From Patescibacteria group bacterium (GTDB taxonomy: Bacteria > Patescibacteriota > Patescibacteriia > UBA2591 > UBA6264), in the NCBI GenBank assembly GCA_018896315.1, contig JAHIMV010000131.1, positions 1 to 25,048 of the forward strand: a stretch of 25,048 nt of DNA, given 5' to 3'. Each line of letters opens with the position of its first letter. Position 1 is the first letter of the stretch. The position numbers and the translations under genes were made by a program. Below are positions 15,506 through 23,387 of this stretch, piece by piece. The notes beneath the pieces are model-generated. The model was given only the letters and a program-made list of their open reading frames with translations, made no database searches and had not been told where the DNA came from.

Positions 15506-15897
15506 AAGACAGTTCGGTCTCCTATCTACCGTGGACGTTCGAAACTTGAGAGGGCCCTTCAATAGTACGAGAGGACCTTGAAGGACGAACCTCTAGTGTA
15601 CCAGTTGTCCTGCCAAGGGCATTGCTGGGTAGCTACGTTCGGTTTGGATAAACGCTGAAAGCATATAAGCGTGAAGCCGTCCTCAAGATTAAGTTTCGTA
15701 TCTCACCGCTTTGATTAGAAACAATTGTTTCCGAGCAAAGTGGTGAGAGAAAGGCTCCTGGGAGAATACCAGGTATATAGGCTCTAAGTGTATGACCGGC
15801 AACGGTTTTAGCTGAGGAGTCCTAATCAGCCAAATCTCTAATTCACTACTTAATCCATATTTTATATTTTTACCTCTTTATAATTTTTTTTGAAGTC

Positions 15898-16016
15898 AGA
15901 ATTCTCGGTGTCTCTAGCGGAGTGGTAACACCCGTTTCCATCCCGAACACGGAAGTTAAGCGCTCCAGCGCCGATGGTAGTCCTTTGGGCGAGAGTAGGT
16001 CGGTGCCGAGAATTCT
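15898..16016 (+). rRNA. 5S ribosomal RNA
   Basis: About 119 nt closed by AGAATTCTCGG/CCGAGAATTCT. Typical 5S core: CCCGTTTCCATCCCGAACACGG, AAGTTAAGC, CGCCGATGGTAGT and GCGAGAGTAGGTCG. It follows 23S by 37 bp and shares its transcript. Mature ends may be a few bases inside the stem. Confidence 0.96.
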
Positions 16017-16048
16017 GCCCTCAAATATTTTTAGAGAGGTATGATAAT

Positions 16049-16079
16049 AAAGAACAGACCATTTTTGAGTCTGTTCTTT
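16049..16079 (+). terminator. terminator-like hairpin after 5S
   Basis: AAAGAACAGAC-catttttga-GTCTGTTCTTT, a perfect 11-bp stem 33 bases after 5S. The right arm ends in T's, with no further T-run. Three near-copies of TTTAGTTTATTAA follow at 16078-16118. Confidence 0.7.
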
Positions 16080-16148
16080 AGTTTATTAATTTAGTTTATT
16101 AATCTAGTTTATTAATCTTTTCTAATTCTGTTAATTCTGTTAAAATAA

Positions 16149-16306
16149 GAACCTACTCGCTTCGCTCGCAGAACCTTGAAATTAAAAATTTATTATATAG
16201 AAATTAATGTAATTTAATTATAACAACCTCTCCTCGCTCCGCTCGTTGAGAACGTTGAAATTAAAAATTTATTATATAGAAATTAATGTAATTTAATTAT
16301 AAGAAC
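16149..16306. repeat. two tandem copies of the GAACCTTGAAATTAAA repeat before the EndoQ-like gene
   Basis: Copies begin at 16149 and 16224, and a third start (ATAAGAAC) runs straight into the ATG at 16307; spacing 75 and 79 bp. Each has a variable GC-rich core (ACTCGCTTCGCTCGCAG in one, CTCTCCTCGCTCCGCTCG in the other) and a constant AT-rich tail, TTATTATATAGAAATTAATG then TAATTTAATTATAA. The same family forms the array at 19234-19442. Confidence 0.85.
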
Positions 16307-17599
16307 ATGAGAATTATTGCTGATATTCATAATCATTCCCGATTCTCTCGGGCTTGCTCGCCTCAATTAACTTTGTCAAATTTGGAAAAATGGGGCCGGA
16401 TTAAAGGGGTTAATTTATTAACCGTTGCTGACTTTACTCATCCGGTTTGGATTAAAGAGTGTGAAGAACAATTAGAGCCAGAAGGAAATGGATTTTATAA
16501 ATTAAAAGAAGGTAAAGGCGATGTTCATTTTATATTTACTACTGAGTTGTCTTTTATTTACAAAAAAGGTGAGAAATGTAGGAGAGTTCATGAGATTCTT
16601 TTAGCCCCCTCACTTGAAGTGGTTAAAAAATTAAACAAAGTTTTAGAGGATAGAGGATTTAATTTAAAATCAGACGGACGGCCGATTTTAGGAATGTCAG
16701 ATAGGGATTTTGTAGAATTAGTTAAAAACGTTGATAAAAAAATAGAAGTTATCCCTGCTCATATTTGGACGCCTTGGTTTTCTATTTTTGGATCAAAGTC
16801 TGGTTTTGATACTATTGAAGAATGTTTTGAAGACATGAGCCAATATATTTTTGCCTTAGAAACCGGTCTAAGTTCTGATCCACCCATGAATTGGCGTGTC
16901 TCTGCTCTAGATCCATATATTTTGGTTTCTAATTCAGACTCTCATTCATTAAAGAATATTGGTAGGGAGGCAAATGTTTTTGAAGTAGAAAAAGACAAAT
17001 TTTCTTATGATGAATTAATCTGTATTTTAAAACAGAAAGACATAAAAAGATTTCTTTATACTATTGAGTTTTTTCCTGAGGAGGGTAGATATCATTTTGA
17101 TGGCCACCGCAGTTGTAATATTGTATTTAATCCTCAAGAAACAATTAAAAATAAAGGATTTTGTCCAAAATGTAAAAAACCTTTAACTGTAGGAGTGAGT
17201 TATCGCGTTGAACAATTAGCTGACCGCGATCCAGGATATGTCCCCAAGGATAAGCCAGGATATAAAAGATTAATTGAATTAGATAAAATTATTGCCCAAG
17301 TTTTAGGGGTAAAAGGACGAGAATCAAAAGCAGTGATGAATATTTATTGGCAGATGATTGAAAAACTCGGTAATGAATTATTTATTTTAATAGATTGCCC
17401 TTTAAAACAAATGAAAGATAAAGGAATTGATGAAAGAATTATTCAGGGAATTGAGAGAGTCAGACAAGAGAAATTATTTATCAATCCTGGTTATGACGGA
17501 GTCTATGGAGAGATCGGTATTTTTGAAAAACCAGAGAAACTTGAAAGAGGAGTTGTTAAAAAGAAAAAAGCCCCTAGAGGACAAAAGGAATTATTTTAA
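16307..17599 (+). CDS. EndoQ-like PHP-domain DNA repair endonuclease
   Basis: 430 residues. PHP metal motifs ADIHNHSRFSRACS (5-18), TVADFTHPVW, TTELS, PAHIWTPWFSIFGSKSG, ALETGLSSDPPMNWR and SNSDSH. The region EFFPEEGRYHFDGHRSC, followed by a Cys pair in FCPKCKKPLTVGVSYRVEQL, is the zinc-binding C-terminal part specific to the endonuclease Q family (once TIGR00375). EndoQ nicks 5' of deaminated bases and abasic sites. It is best known in Thermococcales archaea and some bacteria. The last residues, GQKELF, resemble a bacterial beta-clamp binding motif. The ATG is at the edge of the tandem repeat and has no SD. Confidence 0.88.
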   Translation: MRIIADIHNHSRFSRACSPQLTLSNLEKWGRIKGVNLLTVADFTHPVWIKECEEQLEPEGNGFYKLKEGKGDVHFIFTTELSFIYKKGEKCRRVHEILLAPSLEVVKKLNKVLEDRGFNLKSDGRPILGMSDRDFVELVKNVDKKIEVIPAHIWTPWFSIFGSKSGFDTIEECFEDMSQYIFALETGLSSDPPMNWRVSALDPYILVSNSDSHSLKNIGREANVFEVEKDKFSYDELICILKQKDIKRFLYTIEFFPEEGRYHFDGHRSCNIVFNPQETIKNKGFCPKCKKPLTVGVSYRVEQLADRDPGYVPKDKPGYKRLIELDKIIAQVLGVKGRESKAVMNIYWQMIEKLGNELFILIDCPLKQMKDKGIDERIIQGIERVRQEKLFINPGYDGVYGEIGIFEKPEKLERGVVKKKKAPRGQKELF

Positions 17600-17657
17600 T
17601 TGACATTTATTAGTAAATAGAGTATTGTTTTAAAATTAAAAAATTAACTGGTTAAAT

Positions 17658-18851
17658 ATGAAAAAATTATATCTTGATTATGCGGCAACGACACCAACTG
17701 ATCCAAAGGTTATCAAAGCTATGCTGCCCTATTTTTATAAATTACCAGGAAATGCTTCAAGTTTGCACGAAGCTGGTCAAATCGCAAAGAAAGCAATGAA
17801 TCAAGCACGAAAAACAATTGCTCAGAGCATTAAATCTGAACCCGAAGAAATTGTTTTTACTTCAGGAGGAAGTGAAGCAGACAACTTGGCAATTAAAGGT
17901 GTTTTTTACAGTCTAGACTATCCGCATCAACATATTATAACCTCTAAAATAGAACATCACGCTGTTTTATATCCTTGTCAATTTTTAGAAAAACAAGGAG
18001 CAGAAGTAACTTATTTACCAGTTGATAAATACGGCATGGTTAATGTTGTTAAATTACAACAGGCAATTAAAGACGAAACCGTATTGGTTTCAATTATGCA
18101 CGCTAATAATGAAATAGGGACAATCCAGCCAATTAAAGAAATAGGCCAAATTATTAAAGCAGAGAAAGAAAAAAGAAAAAAGAATAAAAATTCTTTACCA
18201 ATTTATTTTCATACTGATGCGGTTCAAACTTTTGGTCATATACCAATTAATGTTAATGATTTAAATGTTGATTTTCTTTCTGCTTCCGCTCATAAGCTCT
18301 ATGGCCCCAAAGGTGTTGGCATGCTGTATGTAAAAAAAGGAATTAAAATTGAATCATTAATTCATGGAGGAGAACATGAAAAAGGGAGAAGAGCATCAAC
18401 TGAAAATATCTCAGGAATTATTGGTTTTGCCAAAGCCGTAGAATTAGCTAACCAGGAAATGGAAAAAGAAAACAAACGTTTAATTATCTTAAGAGATTAT
18501 TTAATAAAAAAAGTTTTAGATAACATTAAGGGTTCTTATTTAAATGGACATTCAGAAATGAGATTGCCTAACAATGTTAATGTTAGTATTGAAGGAATTG
18601 AAGGAGAATCAATGTTAATTGAGCTAGACGCTTTTGGCATTTATTGTTCTACTGGGTCAGCTTGTTCTTCAGCCACTTTAGAGCCCTCCCATGTTTTAAT
18701 GGCCATGCATTTAAGACCAGAAGTAGCTCATGCTTCTTTGCGTTTTTCATTAGGAAGATGGACAAAGAAAAGTGATTTAGATTATGTTTTAAAAAGATTA
18801 ATTATGACAGTTAATCGTTTAAGGGAAATATCCCCTTTAAAGGTCAAATAA
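17658..18851 (+). CDS. cysteine desulfurase, NifS/IscS family
   Basis: PLP enzyme that takes sulfur from cysteine and hands it on as persulfide. 397 residues. N-terminus YLDYAATTPTDPKV, SGGSEADNLAIKG, HH at 100-101 (PLP stacking), TDAVQ at 186-190, the PLP lysine in SASAHKLYGPKG (K213), GGEHEKGRRASTEN, and the catalytic Cys336 in STGSACSSATLEPSHVL. The loop around the Cys has the long form of group I desulfurases. It is followed 24 bp later by IscU, its partner, and it is also the probable sulfur source for ThiI at 2760. No motif is missing. Confidence 0.95.
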   Translation: MKKLYLDYAATTPTDPKVIKAMLPYFYKLPGNASSLHEAGQIAKKAMNQARKTIAQSIKSEPEEIVFTSGGSEADNLAIKGVFYSLDYPHQHIITSKIEHHAVLYPCQFLEKQGAEVTYLPVDKYGMVNVVKLQQAIKDETVLVSIMHANNEIGTIQPIKEIGQIIKAEKEKRKKNKNSLPIYFHTDAVQTFGHIPINVNDLNVDFLSASAHKLYGPKGVGMLYVKKGIKIESLIHGGEHEKGRRASTENISGIIGFAKAVELANQEMEKENKRLIILRDYLIKKVLDNIKGSYLNGHSEMRLPNNVNVSIEGIEGESMLIELDAFGIYCSTGSACSSATLEPSHVLMAMHLRPEVAHASLRFSLGRWTKKSDLDYVLKRLIMTVNRLREISPLKVK

Positions 18852-18875
18852 TTAATAATATTAATATATATTACT

Positions 18876-19265
18876 ATGGGATGTTTTGATGAAAATAGTG
18901 AAATAATGGAACATTTTTTTCACCCGCGTAACGTAGGGAAAATAGATAATCCAGACGCTATTGGACATGTAGGCAATCCTAAATGTGGCGACATTATGGA
19001 TTTATATCTTAAAATTAAGGATAATATAATAATTGATGCCAAATTTCAAACATATGGATGCGCCGCAGCTATTGCTTCTACCTCAGTTTTAACAGAGTTA
19101 ATTAAAGGAAAATCTATTTATGAAGCATTGAAAATATCTAATAAAAAGATTAGAGAAGTTTTAGGAGAAATGCCTCCGCATAAATATCATTGCACTGTAT
19201 TAGCCGAACAAGCCTTAAAGGCAGCAATTGAAGATTATAAGAACCTGGCTTCGCCAGAACCTTGA
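18876..19265 (+). CDS. iscU: IscU/NifU-type iron-sulfur scaffold
   Basis: 129 residues. The three ligand cysteines are present: C37 in GNPKCGD (with D39), C62 in TYGCAAAIAS and C106 in HKYHCTVLAE. The start is MGCFDENSEIMEHFFHPRNVG, usual for IscU. It receives sulfur from the desulfurase encoded just upstream and builds [2Fe-2S] clusters. The usual C-terminus would end near AIEDYK; here the frame continues NLASPEP out of the tandem repeat that starts at the gene end, so the repeat provides the stop codon TGA. No hscA, hscB, iscA or fdx gene is nearby. Confidence 0.93.
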   Translation: MGCFDENSEIMEHFFHPRNVGKIDNPDAIGHVGNPKCGDIMDLYLKIKDNIIIDAKFQTYGCAAAIASTSVLTELIKGKSIYEALKISNKKIREVLGEMPPHKYHCTVLAEQALKAAIEDYKNLASPEP

Positions 19266-19442
19266 AATTAAATTATTATTGTATAGAAATTAAGGAAATT
19301 TAATTATAAGAACCTGGCTTCGCCAGAACCTTGAAATTAAATTATTATTATATAGAAATTAAGGTAATTTAATTATAAGAACCTGGCTTCGCCAGAACCT
19401 TGAAATTAAATTATTATTATATAGAAATTAAGGATTTAATTT
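19234..19442. repeat. three tandem copies of a 69-bp repeat after iscU
   Basis: GAACCTGGCTTCGCCAGAAC begins at 19241, 19310 and 19379, an exact period of 69. Each unit has a CTGGC-TTC-GCCAG hairpin and a tail AAATTAAATTATTATTATAT then AGAAATTAAGG and TTTAATTATAA; AAATTAAA and TTTAATT can pair around it. The last copy is cut short. Same family as 16149-16306. The first copy overlaps the end of iscU. Confidence 0.9.
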
Positions 19443-19473
19443 TAAAAAGAAACAAAAGAAAAAGAAATAGAAT

Positions 19474-19513
19474 AAAAAAACAGCGATACTTTGGAGGTAG
19501 CTCGCTGTTTTTT
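19474..19513. terminator. bidirectional terminator between iscU operon and tRNA cluster
   Basis: CAGCGA (19481-19486) with TCGCTG (19502-19507), flanked by seven A on the left and six T on the right, so it works for the forward Fe-S operon and for the reverse tRNA cluster. Confidence 0.8.
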
Positions 19514-19529
19514 AAAAAACATGTAAATG

Positions 19530-19594
19530 CCAAAGGTGGGACTCGCCATGTCATTCGACATGACGTCCGGTCGGATGACCGGACCAACCCTTTG
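19530..19594. repeat. REP-like double hairpin with ATTC and GGAT loops
   Basis: CATGTC-ATTC-GACATG (19547-19562) and GTCCGGTC-GGAT-GACCGGAC (19565-19584), enclosed by CAAAGG/CCTTTG. The loops and their TC...GA closing pairs are those of the hairpins at 9106 and 11028, while the stems differ in sequence. It lies just downstream of the reverse-strand tRNA-Leu. Confidence 0.8.
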
Positions 19595-19606
19595 TTTATT
19601 ATATAG

Positions 19607-19691
19607 TGCCCCTGAGAGGACTCGAACCTCTAAGGTCTTGCGACCAATAGGTCCTAAACCTATCGCGTATACCAAATTCCGCCACAGGGGC
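19607..19691 (-). tRNA. tRNA-Leu (anticodon UAG)
   Basis: Acceptor GCCCCTG/CAGGGGC, discriminator A, anticodon stem ATAGG/CCTAT around TTTAGGA (anticodon TAG), long variable arm TGGTCGCAAGACCTT, T arm AGAGG-TTCGAGT-CCTCT. No encoded CCA. Confidence 0.96.
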
Positions 19692-19715
19692 ATTTTGTTT
19701 TTAAATTATTAAAAA

Positions 19716-19799
19716 TGCCGGGAGAGGGACTCGAACCCTCAAGGACTTGCGTCCACAAGATTTTAAGTCTTGCGAGTTTGCCAATTTCTCCACCCCGGC
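19716..19799 (-). tRNA. tRNA-Leu (anticodon UAA)
   Basis: Acceptor GCCGGGG/TCCCGGC, discriminator A, anticodon stem CAAGA/TCTTG around CTTAAAA (anticodon TAA), long variable arm TGGACGCAAGTCCTT, T arm GAGGG-TTCGAGT-CCCTC. No encoded CCA. Confidence 0.96.
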
Positions 19800-19815
19800 G
19801 TTTTACAAAAAAGCA

Positions 19816-19890
19816 TGGAGCGGGCGAGCGGAATCGAACCGCCATCTCAACCTTGGCAAGGTCGTATAAGAACCATTATACTACGCCCGC
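19816..19890 (-). tRNA. tRNA-Gly (anticodon GCC)
   Basis: Acceptor GCGGGCG/CGCCCGC, discriminator T, D arm GTAT-AATGGTTCTT-ATAC, anticodon stem CGACC/GGTTG around TTGCCAA (anticodon GCC), T arm GGCGG-TTCGATT-CCGCT. CCA is encoded. Its 5' end touches the stop codon of the phosphodiesterase gene, so it may be cut from that operon's transcript. Confidence 0.96.
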
Positions 19891-20457
19891 TTATATCCTT
19901 TCTAATATTTTAAGCTCTAATTTGTTTTTTTCAAGATCTAAAATGGCAAAAGTTGCCTTATAAAACATACCTGCTAAAGTTCCTGGATTAACTATCTTGG
20001 TTTTTCCAATGATTTGTTCCCATGGTTTGTGAGTATGGCCATAGAAAATATAGTCATATTTTTGGGTTTCTCCTAGCTCTTTAGCTTTCGTTGAATGATG
20101 AGTAAAAGCTATTTTTTTATTTTCTAAAGTAATGGCGCCGATTTGACCATATATTTTAAAAGCTTTAAAAGTTTTTGCTTGTTGATTTATGTCATCAACA
20201 TAATCAGCATTACCATAGGTAAAATGAACTTCAGCATCTAGTTTTTTAGGCCAAGAAGTAATCAAACTGGTTAATTGACAAAGGTCTCCACAGTGGATAA
20301 TAGTGGTAATTTTATTTTTTTCACAAAAACTCAAAGCCTTTTTTAAGTTAGGAAGATTATCATGCGAATCTGAGAAGATAGCTATTTTTACCCCGCGCTT
20401 ATTTGGTGATACTTTTTTAATATGTGAACTATTCTTATTTAAAGATGCGGAGTTCAT
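19891..20457 (-). CDS. YfcE/MJ0936-type metallophosphodiesterase
   Basis: 188 residues. Calcineurin-like metal motifs in order: IFSDSHDN, HCGDLC, YGNAD, FTHH and GHTHKP, all di-metal ligands of the small YfcE/MJ0936 phosphodiesterase family. It would hydrolyse phosphodiester bonds in the cytoplasm; the natural substrate in this family is generally unclear. The first 20 residues before KIAIFSDSHDN are an unusual polar extension, and an internal start cannot be excluded. ATGA overlap with the trigger factor stop shows translational coupling; the stop codon abuts tRNA-Gly. Confidence 0.88.
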   Translation of the reverse strand: MNSASLNKNSSHIKKVSPNKRGVKIAIFSDSHDNLPNLKKALSFCEKNKITTIIHCGDLCQLTSLITSWPKKLDAEVHFTYGNADYVDDINQQAKTFKAFKIYGQIGAITLENKKIAFTHHSTKAKELGETQKYDYIFYGHTHKPWEQIIGKTKIVNPGTLAGMFYKATFAILDLEKNKLELKILERI

Positions 20458-21746
20458 TTAATTTGATTTTTAAGAGATTCAACAACTTTGCGGTTAGTTA
20501 AAAGATTAGCAATGTATATTTGTCCTGATTCAGATTCAAGATTTTTAATTATCTGCTCCTGGCCTAAATATGCTTTTTTCATTTGTTCAGTTTCCTTTTT
20601 AATATCTTCTTTACTTACTTCAATATTTTCTTTAACAGCTATTTCTCGAATAGCCAAAGCGGTTTTAATCCTTTCTTCGGCTTTAGAAATAAATTCTTTT
20701 CTCAATTGTTCCTCTGTTTTTTTTATTGACGTTAAATAGTCGTCAAATTTAGGAGAAGTTGGGTCATCTGGTCTTTCAATATTACCCTTTAATTCAGCAA
20801 TCATTTTATCTAATTCATGTTCAATTAAAATCTCAGGAAGGTCTTCAAATTCTGATTTTTCAACTAATTGTTTTAATATTTCTATCTCAACTCTTTGTTC
20901 CTCTTTGTCCTTTTGTTCAGCCGTAATATTTTCCTTGATTTTATCCTTTAATTCTTTAAATGTTTTTAAAGGACCCATTGATTGAGCAAATTTATCATCT
21001 AATTCAGGTAAGTCAATTTGATAAACATCTTTAACCATTATTTTAAAATTAACTTTTTTTCCAGCTAATCTTTTATCATAATGGTCAACCGGATAAGTAA
21101 AAGAGAATTCTTTTTCATTACCTTTTTTTAGGCCAGTTAAATTATCTGATAAACCAGGCAAATATTGGTCATTTCCTAAAGTAACAGGGAAGTCTTTCAT
21201 TTGACCATCCTCTAAAGGAACTTTATCAATAAAAAGATTTAAGTCGATTTGAACTTTATCGCCTTTTCTACAGGTTCGATTGACCAATGTTTCTTGGCCA
21301 CGCATTGATTGAAGCTGTTCAATAGCCTGATTTATTTTTTCATCTTTCACTTCAACCTTATTCCTTTTAATTTTGATTTTTTTGTAATCACCGAGTTTAA
21401 CCTCAGGGATTAAAGCAACAGTTAATTTAACAATAAAAGGATTATCAGGGGCGAGTTTTTGAACTTGAACTTGAGGCGGTCCAGCAGGATTAAACTTCTC
21501 TTTTTTAATAATTTCAGGATATTTGGCATTAATAGCGTGTTCAGCCGCATGTTCTAATATTTTTGCTAGACCAATTTGTTCTTTAACCATATAAGCAGGA
21601 GCTTTGCCGGCTCGAAAACCAGGAATCTGCACTCCTTCTGATAAATATTCAATTGCCTCATCATAAAATGGCTGCATTTCTTTTGCAGATAATTCAACAG
21701 TAATTTCAATTAAATTTTTAGGTAATTTTTTTGTTTTTAGATTCAT
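20454..21746 (-). CDS. tig: trigger factor
   Basis: Ribosome-bound chaperone and peptidyl-prolyl isomerase, 430 residues, normal length. The N-terminal ribosome-binding domain (1-115) has the signature VQIPGFRAGKAPAYMV. The FKBP-type domain (about 155-245) includes KGDKVQIDLNLFID, FPVTLGNDQYLPGL and FSFTYPVDHYDKRLAGKKVNF. The rest is the helical substrate-cradling domain, with LPEILIEHELDKM. It sits between nusA and the phosphodiesterase gene, in one reverse-strand operon. Confidence 0.95.
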   Translation of the reverse strand: MNLKTKKLPKNLIEITVELSAKEMQPFYDEAIEYLSEGVQIPGFRAGKAPAYMVKEQIGLAKILEHAAEHAINAKYPEIIKKEKFNPAGPPQVQVQKLAPDNPFIVKLTVALIPEVKLGDYKKIKIKRNKVEVKDEKINQAIEQLQSMRGQETLVNRTCRKGDKVQIDLNLFIDKVPLEDGQMKDFPVTLGNDQYLPGLSDNLTGLKKGNEKEFSFTYPVDHYDKRLAGKKVNFKIMVKDVYQIDLPELDDKFAQSMGPLKTFKELKDKIKENITAEQKDKEEQRVEIEILKQLVEKSEFEDLPEILIEHELDKMIAELKGNIERPDDPTSPKFDDYLTSIKKTEEQLRKEFISKAEERIKTALAIREIAVKENIEVSKEDIKKETEQMKKAYLGQEQIIKNLESESGQIYIANLLTNRKVVESLKNQIK

Positions 21747-21761
21747 AATATGCGATGCTAA

Positions 21762-21827
21762 TATACTAATGCATTCGAATAATACGAATAAATATTAGTA
21801 TAATTGATTAAAAATATTAGTATAATT
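21762..21827 (-). promoter_or_regulatory. alternative hairpins in front of trigger factor
   Basis: Between nusA and tig. TATACTAAT at 21762 can pair perfectly with ATTAGTATA at either 21794 or 21816, because a 15-bp direct repeat AATATTAGTATAATT occurs at 21791 and 21813. A switch between two hairpins is possible; no T-run follows, so it would act on translation or RNA stability. Confidence 0.4.
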
Positions 21828-21854
21828 AGTATCAATTCGTATATTGGTATCGGT

Positions 21855-23183
21855 TTACTTTTTCTTAACAATTTTTTTTGCTTTTGTTTCTTTCTTTTCA
21901 GTTTTAGCTTTTTTAACAGTTTTTTTAAGTTCTTTTTTCTCATTAGCCCCTTCCTTTTTAGTTTCAGTTTTCTTTTCTATTTTCTTGGCTTTTATTTCTT
22001 TTTTTTCTTCTTCCACCTTTTTGGTTTCTTTTATTTCATCTTCTTCGGCTTGTTCTTGAATATCAATTCGCCATCCACTAAGCTTGGCAGCTAATCTAAC
22101 ATTTTGCCCGTTTCGGCCAATAGCAAGAGATAACTGCCCTCTTTTTACTTTAACTAATGCAGAGTTGTCTTTTTTATTTAATGTTAAAGAAGCAACTTTA
22201 GCAGGAGAAAGGGAGTTAACAATAAATTTTTCAGGATCTTCACTATACTCAATAATATCTATTTTTTCACCTCCAATTTCATTAATAATAGTCTGAATCC
22301 TTACCCCTCTTTGTCCTATGCAGGCTCCGATAGGATCAATAGATTCTTCTTTGGTCCAAACAGCCACTTTTGACCTGTTGCCCGCTTCTCGAGCAATGGC
22401 TTTTATTTCCACTGTGTTATTAGCAACTTCTGGAATTTCTAATTTAAACAATTCTTTTAATATTTCTGGATGACGACGAGAGAGAATAATTTCAGGTCCT
22501 TTAGTTACTTTATTAACAGAAAGTACATAAAATTTAATTTTTTGATCAGGGTGGTATCGTTCTTCACGAATTTGTTCACTTAAAGGGAGAATAGCAGTAG
22601 TATCCTGTAAGTCAATTAAAATAAATTGTCTTTCTTGTCTTTGGACAACCCCATTAATAATTGTTCCTTCTTGTTCTTTATATTTCTCATAAATACCTTC
22701 TCTCTCAGCTTCTCTTAATCTCTGAACAATTACTTGCTTGGCTGTTTGAGCGGCAATGCGGCCAAATTCAGCAGGAATTTCCAATTTTTGTTTAATAACA
22801 TCACCAATTTTAACCTTCTTCTTTATTTTTTCAGCCTGCCCGCCATTGGCTTCGCCTTCAGGCGATACCAGGCGGGCTTCAGAAAGTTGAATCTCCGTTT
22901 TAGGATTAAATCGTTTTTTATCTTCCTGATCTTCGGTATCTTGTTCTTTTTCTTTCTCATCAAAGTCTTCAACTACGGTTTTTTCATCAAAAACTTTCAT
23001 TTGACCACTTTCTGGTTCAAATACAACCTTAAGATTTTGTAATTTATTACCAAAATCTTTACGATAAGCTGAAGCTAGAGCTTGTTCAATGGCCTCTAAA
23101 ACTTGTTCTTTAGAGAGTTTTTTTTCTTGGCAAATTTCTTCAATTGCCGATAAAATTGTGTTCACCCCGTTAGAAGTTTTCAT
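21855..23183 (-). CDS. nusA: transcription termination/antitermination factor NusA
   Basis: 442 residues. The N-terminal RNA polymerase-binding domain (VNTILSAIEEICQEKKLSKE, RIAAQTAKQVIVQRLREAER) is followed by an S1 domain (about 170-240, GTIINGVVQRQERQFILIDL), then KH1 and KH2 with IGACIGQRGVRIQTI (near 284) and LSLAIGRNGQNVRLAAKLSG (near 352). The tail from about 380 is a highly charged Lys/Glu stretch of about 60 residues, a lineage-specific addition. Two oddities: a 14-residue insertion (about 103-116) made by a palindromic element, and an N-terminus MKTSNGV encoded by the end of repeat copy B. The GTG at 23165 (VNTILSA) may be the older start. Confidence 0.94.
   Translation of the reverse strand: MKTSNGVNTILSAIEEICQEKKLSKEQVLEAIEQALASAYRKDFGNKLQNLKVVFEPESGQMKVFDEKTVVEDFDEKEKEQDTEDQEDKKRFNPKTEIQLSEARLVSPEGEANGGQAEKIKKKVKIGDVIKQKLEIPAEFGRIAAQTAKQVIVQRLREAEREGIYEKYKEQEGTIINGVVQRQERQFILIDLQDTTAILPLSEQIREERYHPDQKIKFYVLSVNKVTKGPEIILSRRHPEILKELFKLEIPEVANNTVEIKAIAREAGNRSKVAVWTKEESIDPIGACIGQRGVRIQTIINEIGGEKIDIIEYSEDPEKFIVNSLSPAKVASLTLNKKDNSALVKVKRGQLSLAIGRNGQNVRLAAKLSGWRIDIQEQAEEDEIKETKKVEEEKKEIKAKKIEKKTETKKEGANEKKELKKTVKKAKTEKKETKAKKIVKKK
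22838..22877. repeat. palindromic element in-frame inside nusA
   Basis: GCCCGCC (22838) and GGCGGGC (22871) enclose TGG...CCA and CGCC-TTCA-GGCG, a nested perfect palindrome, GC-rich inside an AT-rich gene. On the coding strand it encodes RLVSPEGEANGGQ, inserted where other NusA proteins pass directly from the conserved LSEAR-like stretch to the IGD segment before RIAAQTAK. Confidence 0.8.
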
Positions 23184-23241
23184 AAATTTTTTGTTTAATA
23201 CCCCAAATTAGAAGCGATTCTTTACCAGACTTCTAACGGGG
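23165..23241. repeat. CCCCGTTAGAA inverted-repeat element, copy B
   Basis: CCCCGTTAGAAGT/ACTTCTAACGGGG terminal inverted repeat with an AAATTAGAAGCG core. Its left end encodes, on the reverse strand, the first codons of nusA (ATG-AAA-ACT-TCT-AAC-GGG-GTG). Confidence 0.88.
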
Positions 23242-23245
23242 TTTA

Positions 23246-23325
23246 CCCCGTTAGAAAGTTGTAATTATTGCCTATTAGAAGCAAATTTATTCTTTAGGCT
23301 TCACAAAGCGAGCTTTCTAACGGGG
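23246..23325. repeat. CCCCGTTAGAA inverted-repeat element, copy C
   Basis: CCCCGTTAGAAAG/CTTTCTAACGGGG with core CCTATTAGAAGC, four bases from copy B in head-to-tail order. Differences from copies A and B in the arms are compensated so that the stem stays paired. Confidence 0.88.
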
Positions 23326-23354
23326 TTTATATGAGTAAAATTAACATAAATTAA

Positions 23355-23379
23355 ACTAGCTTAAGGATATTAAGCTAGT
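23355..23379 (-). promoter_or_regulatory. hairpin at the 5' end of the nusA transcript
   Basis: ACTAGCTTAA-ggata-TTAAGCTAGT, a perfect 10-bp stem that starts within a few bases of the transcription start predicted from the nusA promoter. It could protect the mRNA 5' end. Confidence 0.5.
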
Positions 23380-23387
23380 GTAAACAT

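Noticed and set aside
16149..19442. CRISPR array
   Set aside because: Only two and three units, with no unique spacers; the variable part is a small hairpin core and there are no cas genes.
19400..19963. Frames of 60-80 codons around the tRNA cluster on both strands
   Set aside because: They translate tRNA genes and repeats; phrases such as GLEPSRT are the familiar antisense-tRNA artefact.
21804..22094. Forward Phe-rich frames opposite nusA
   Set aside because: Mirror image of the Lys/Glu-rich tail of NusA.
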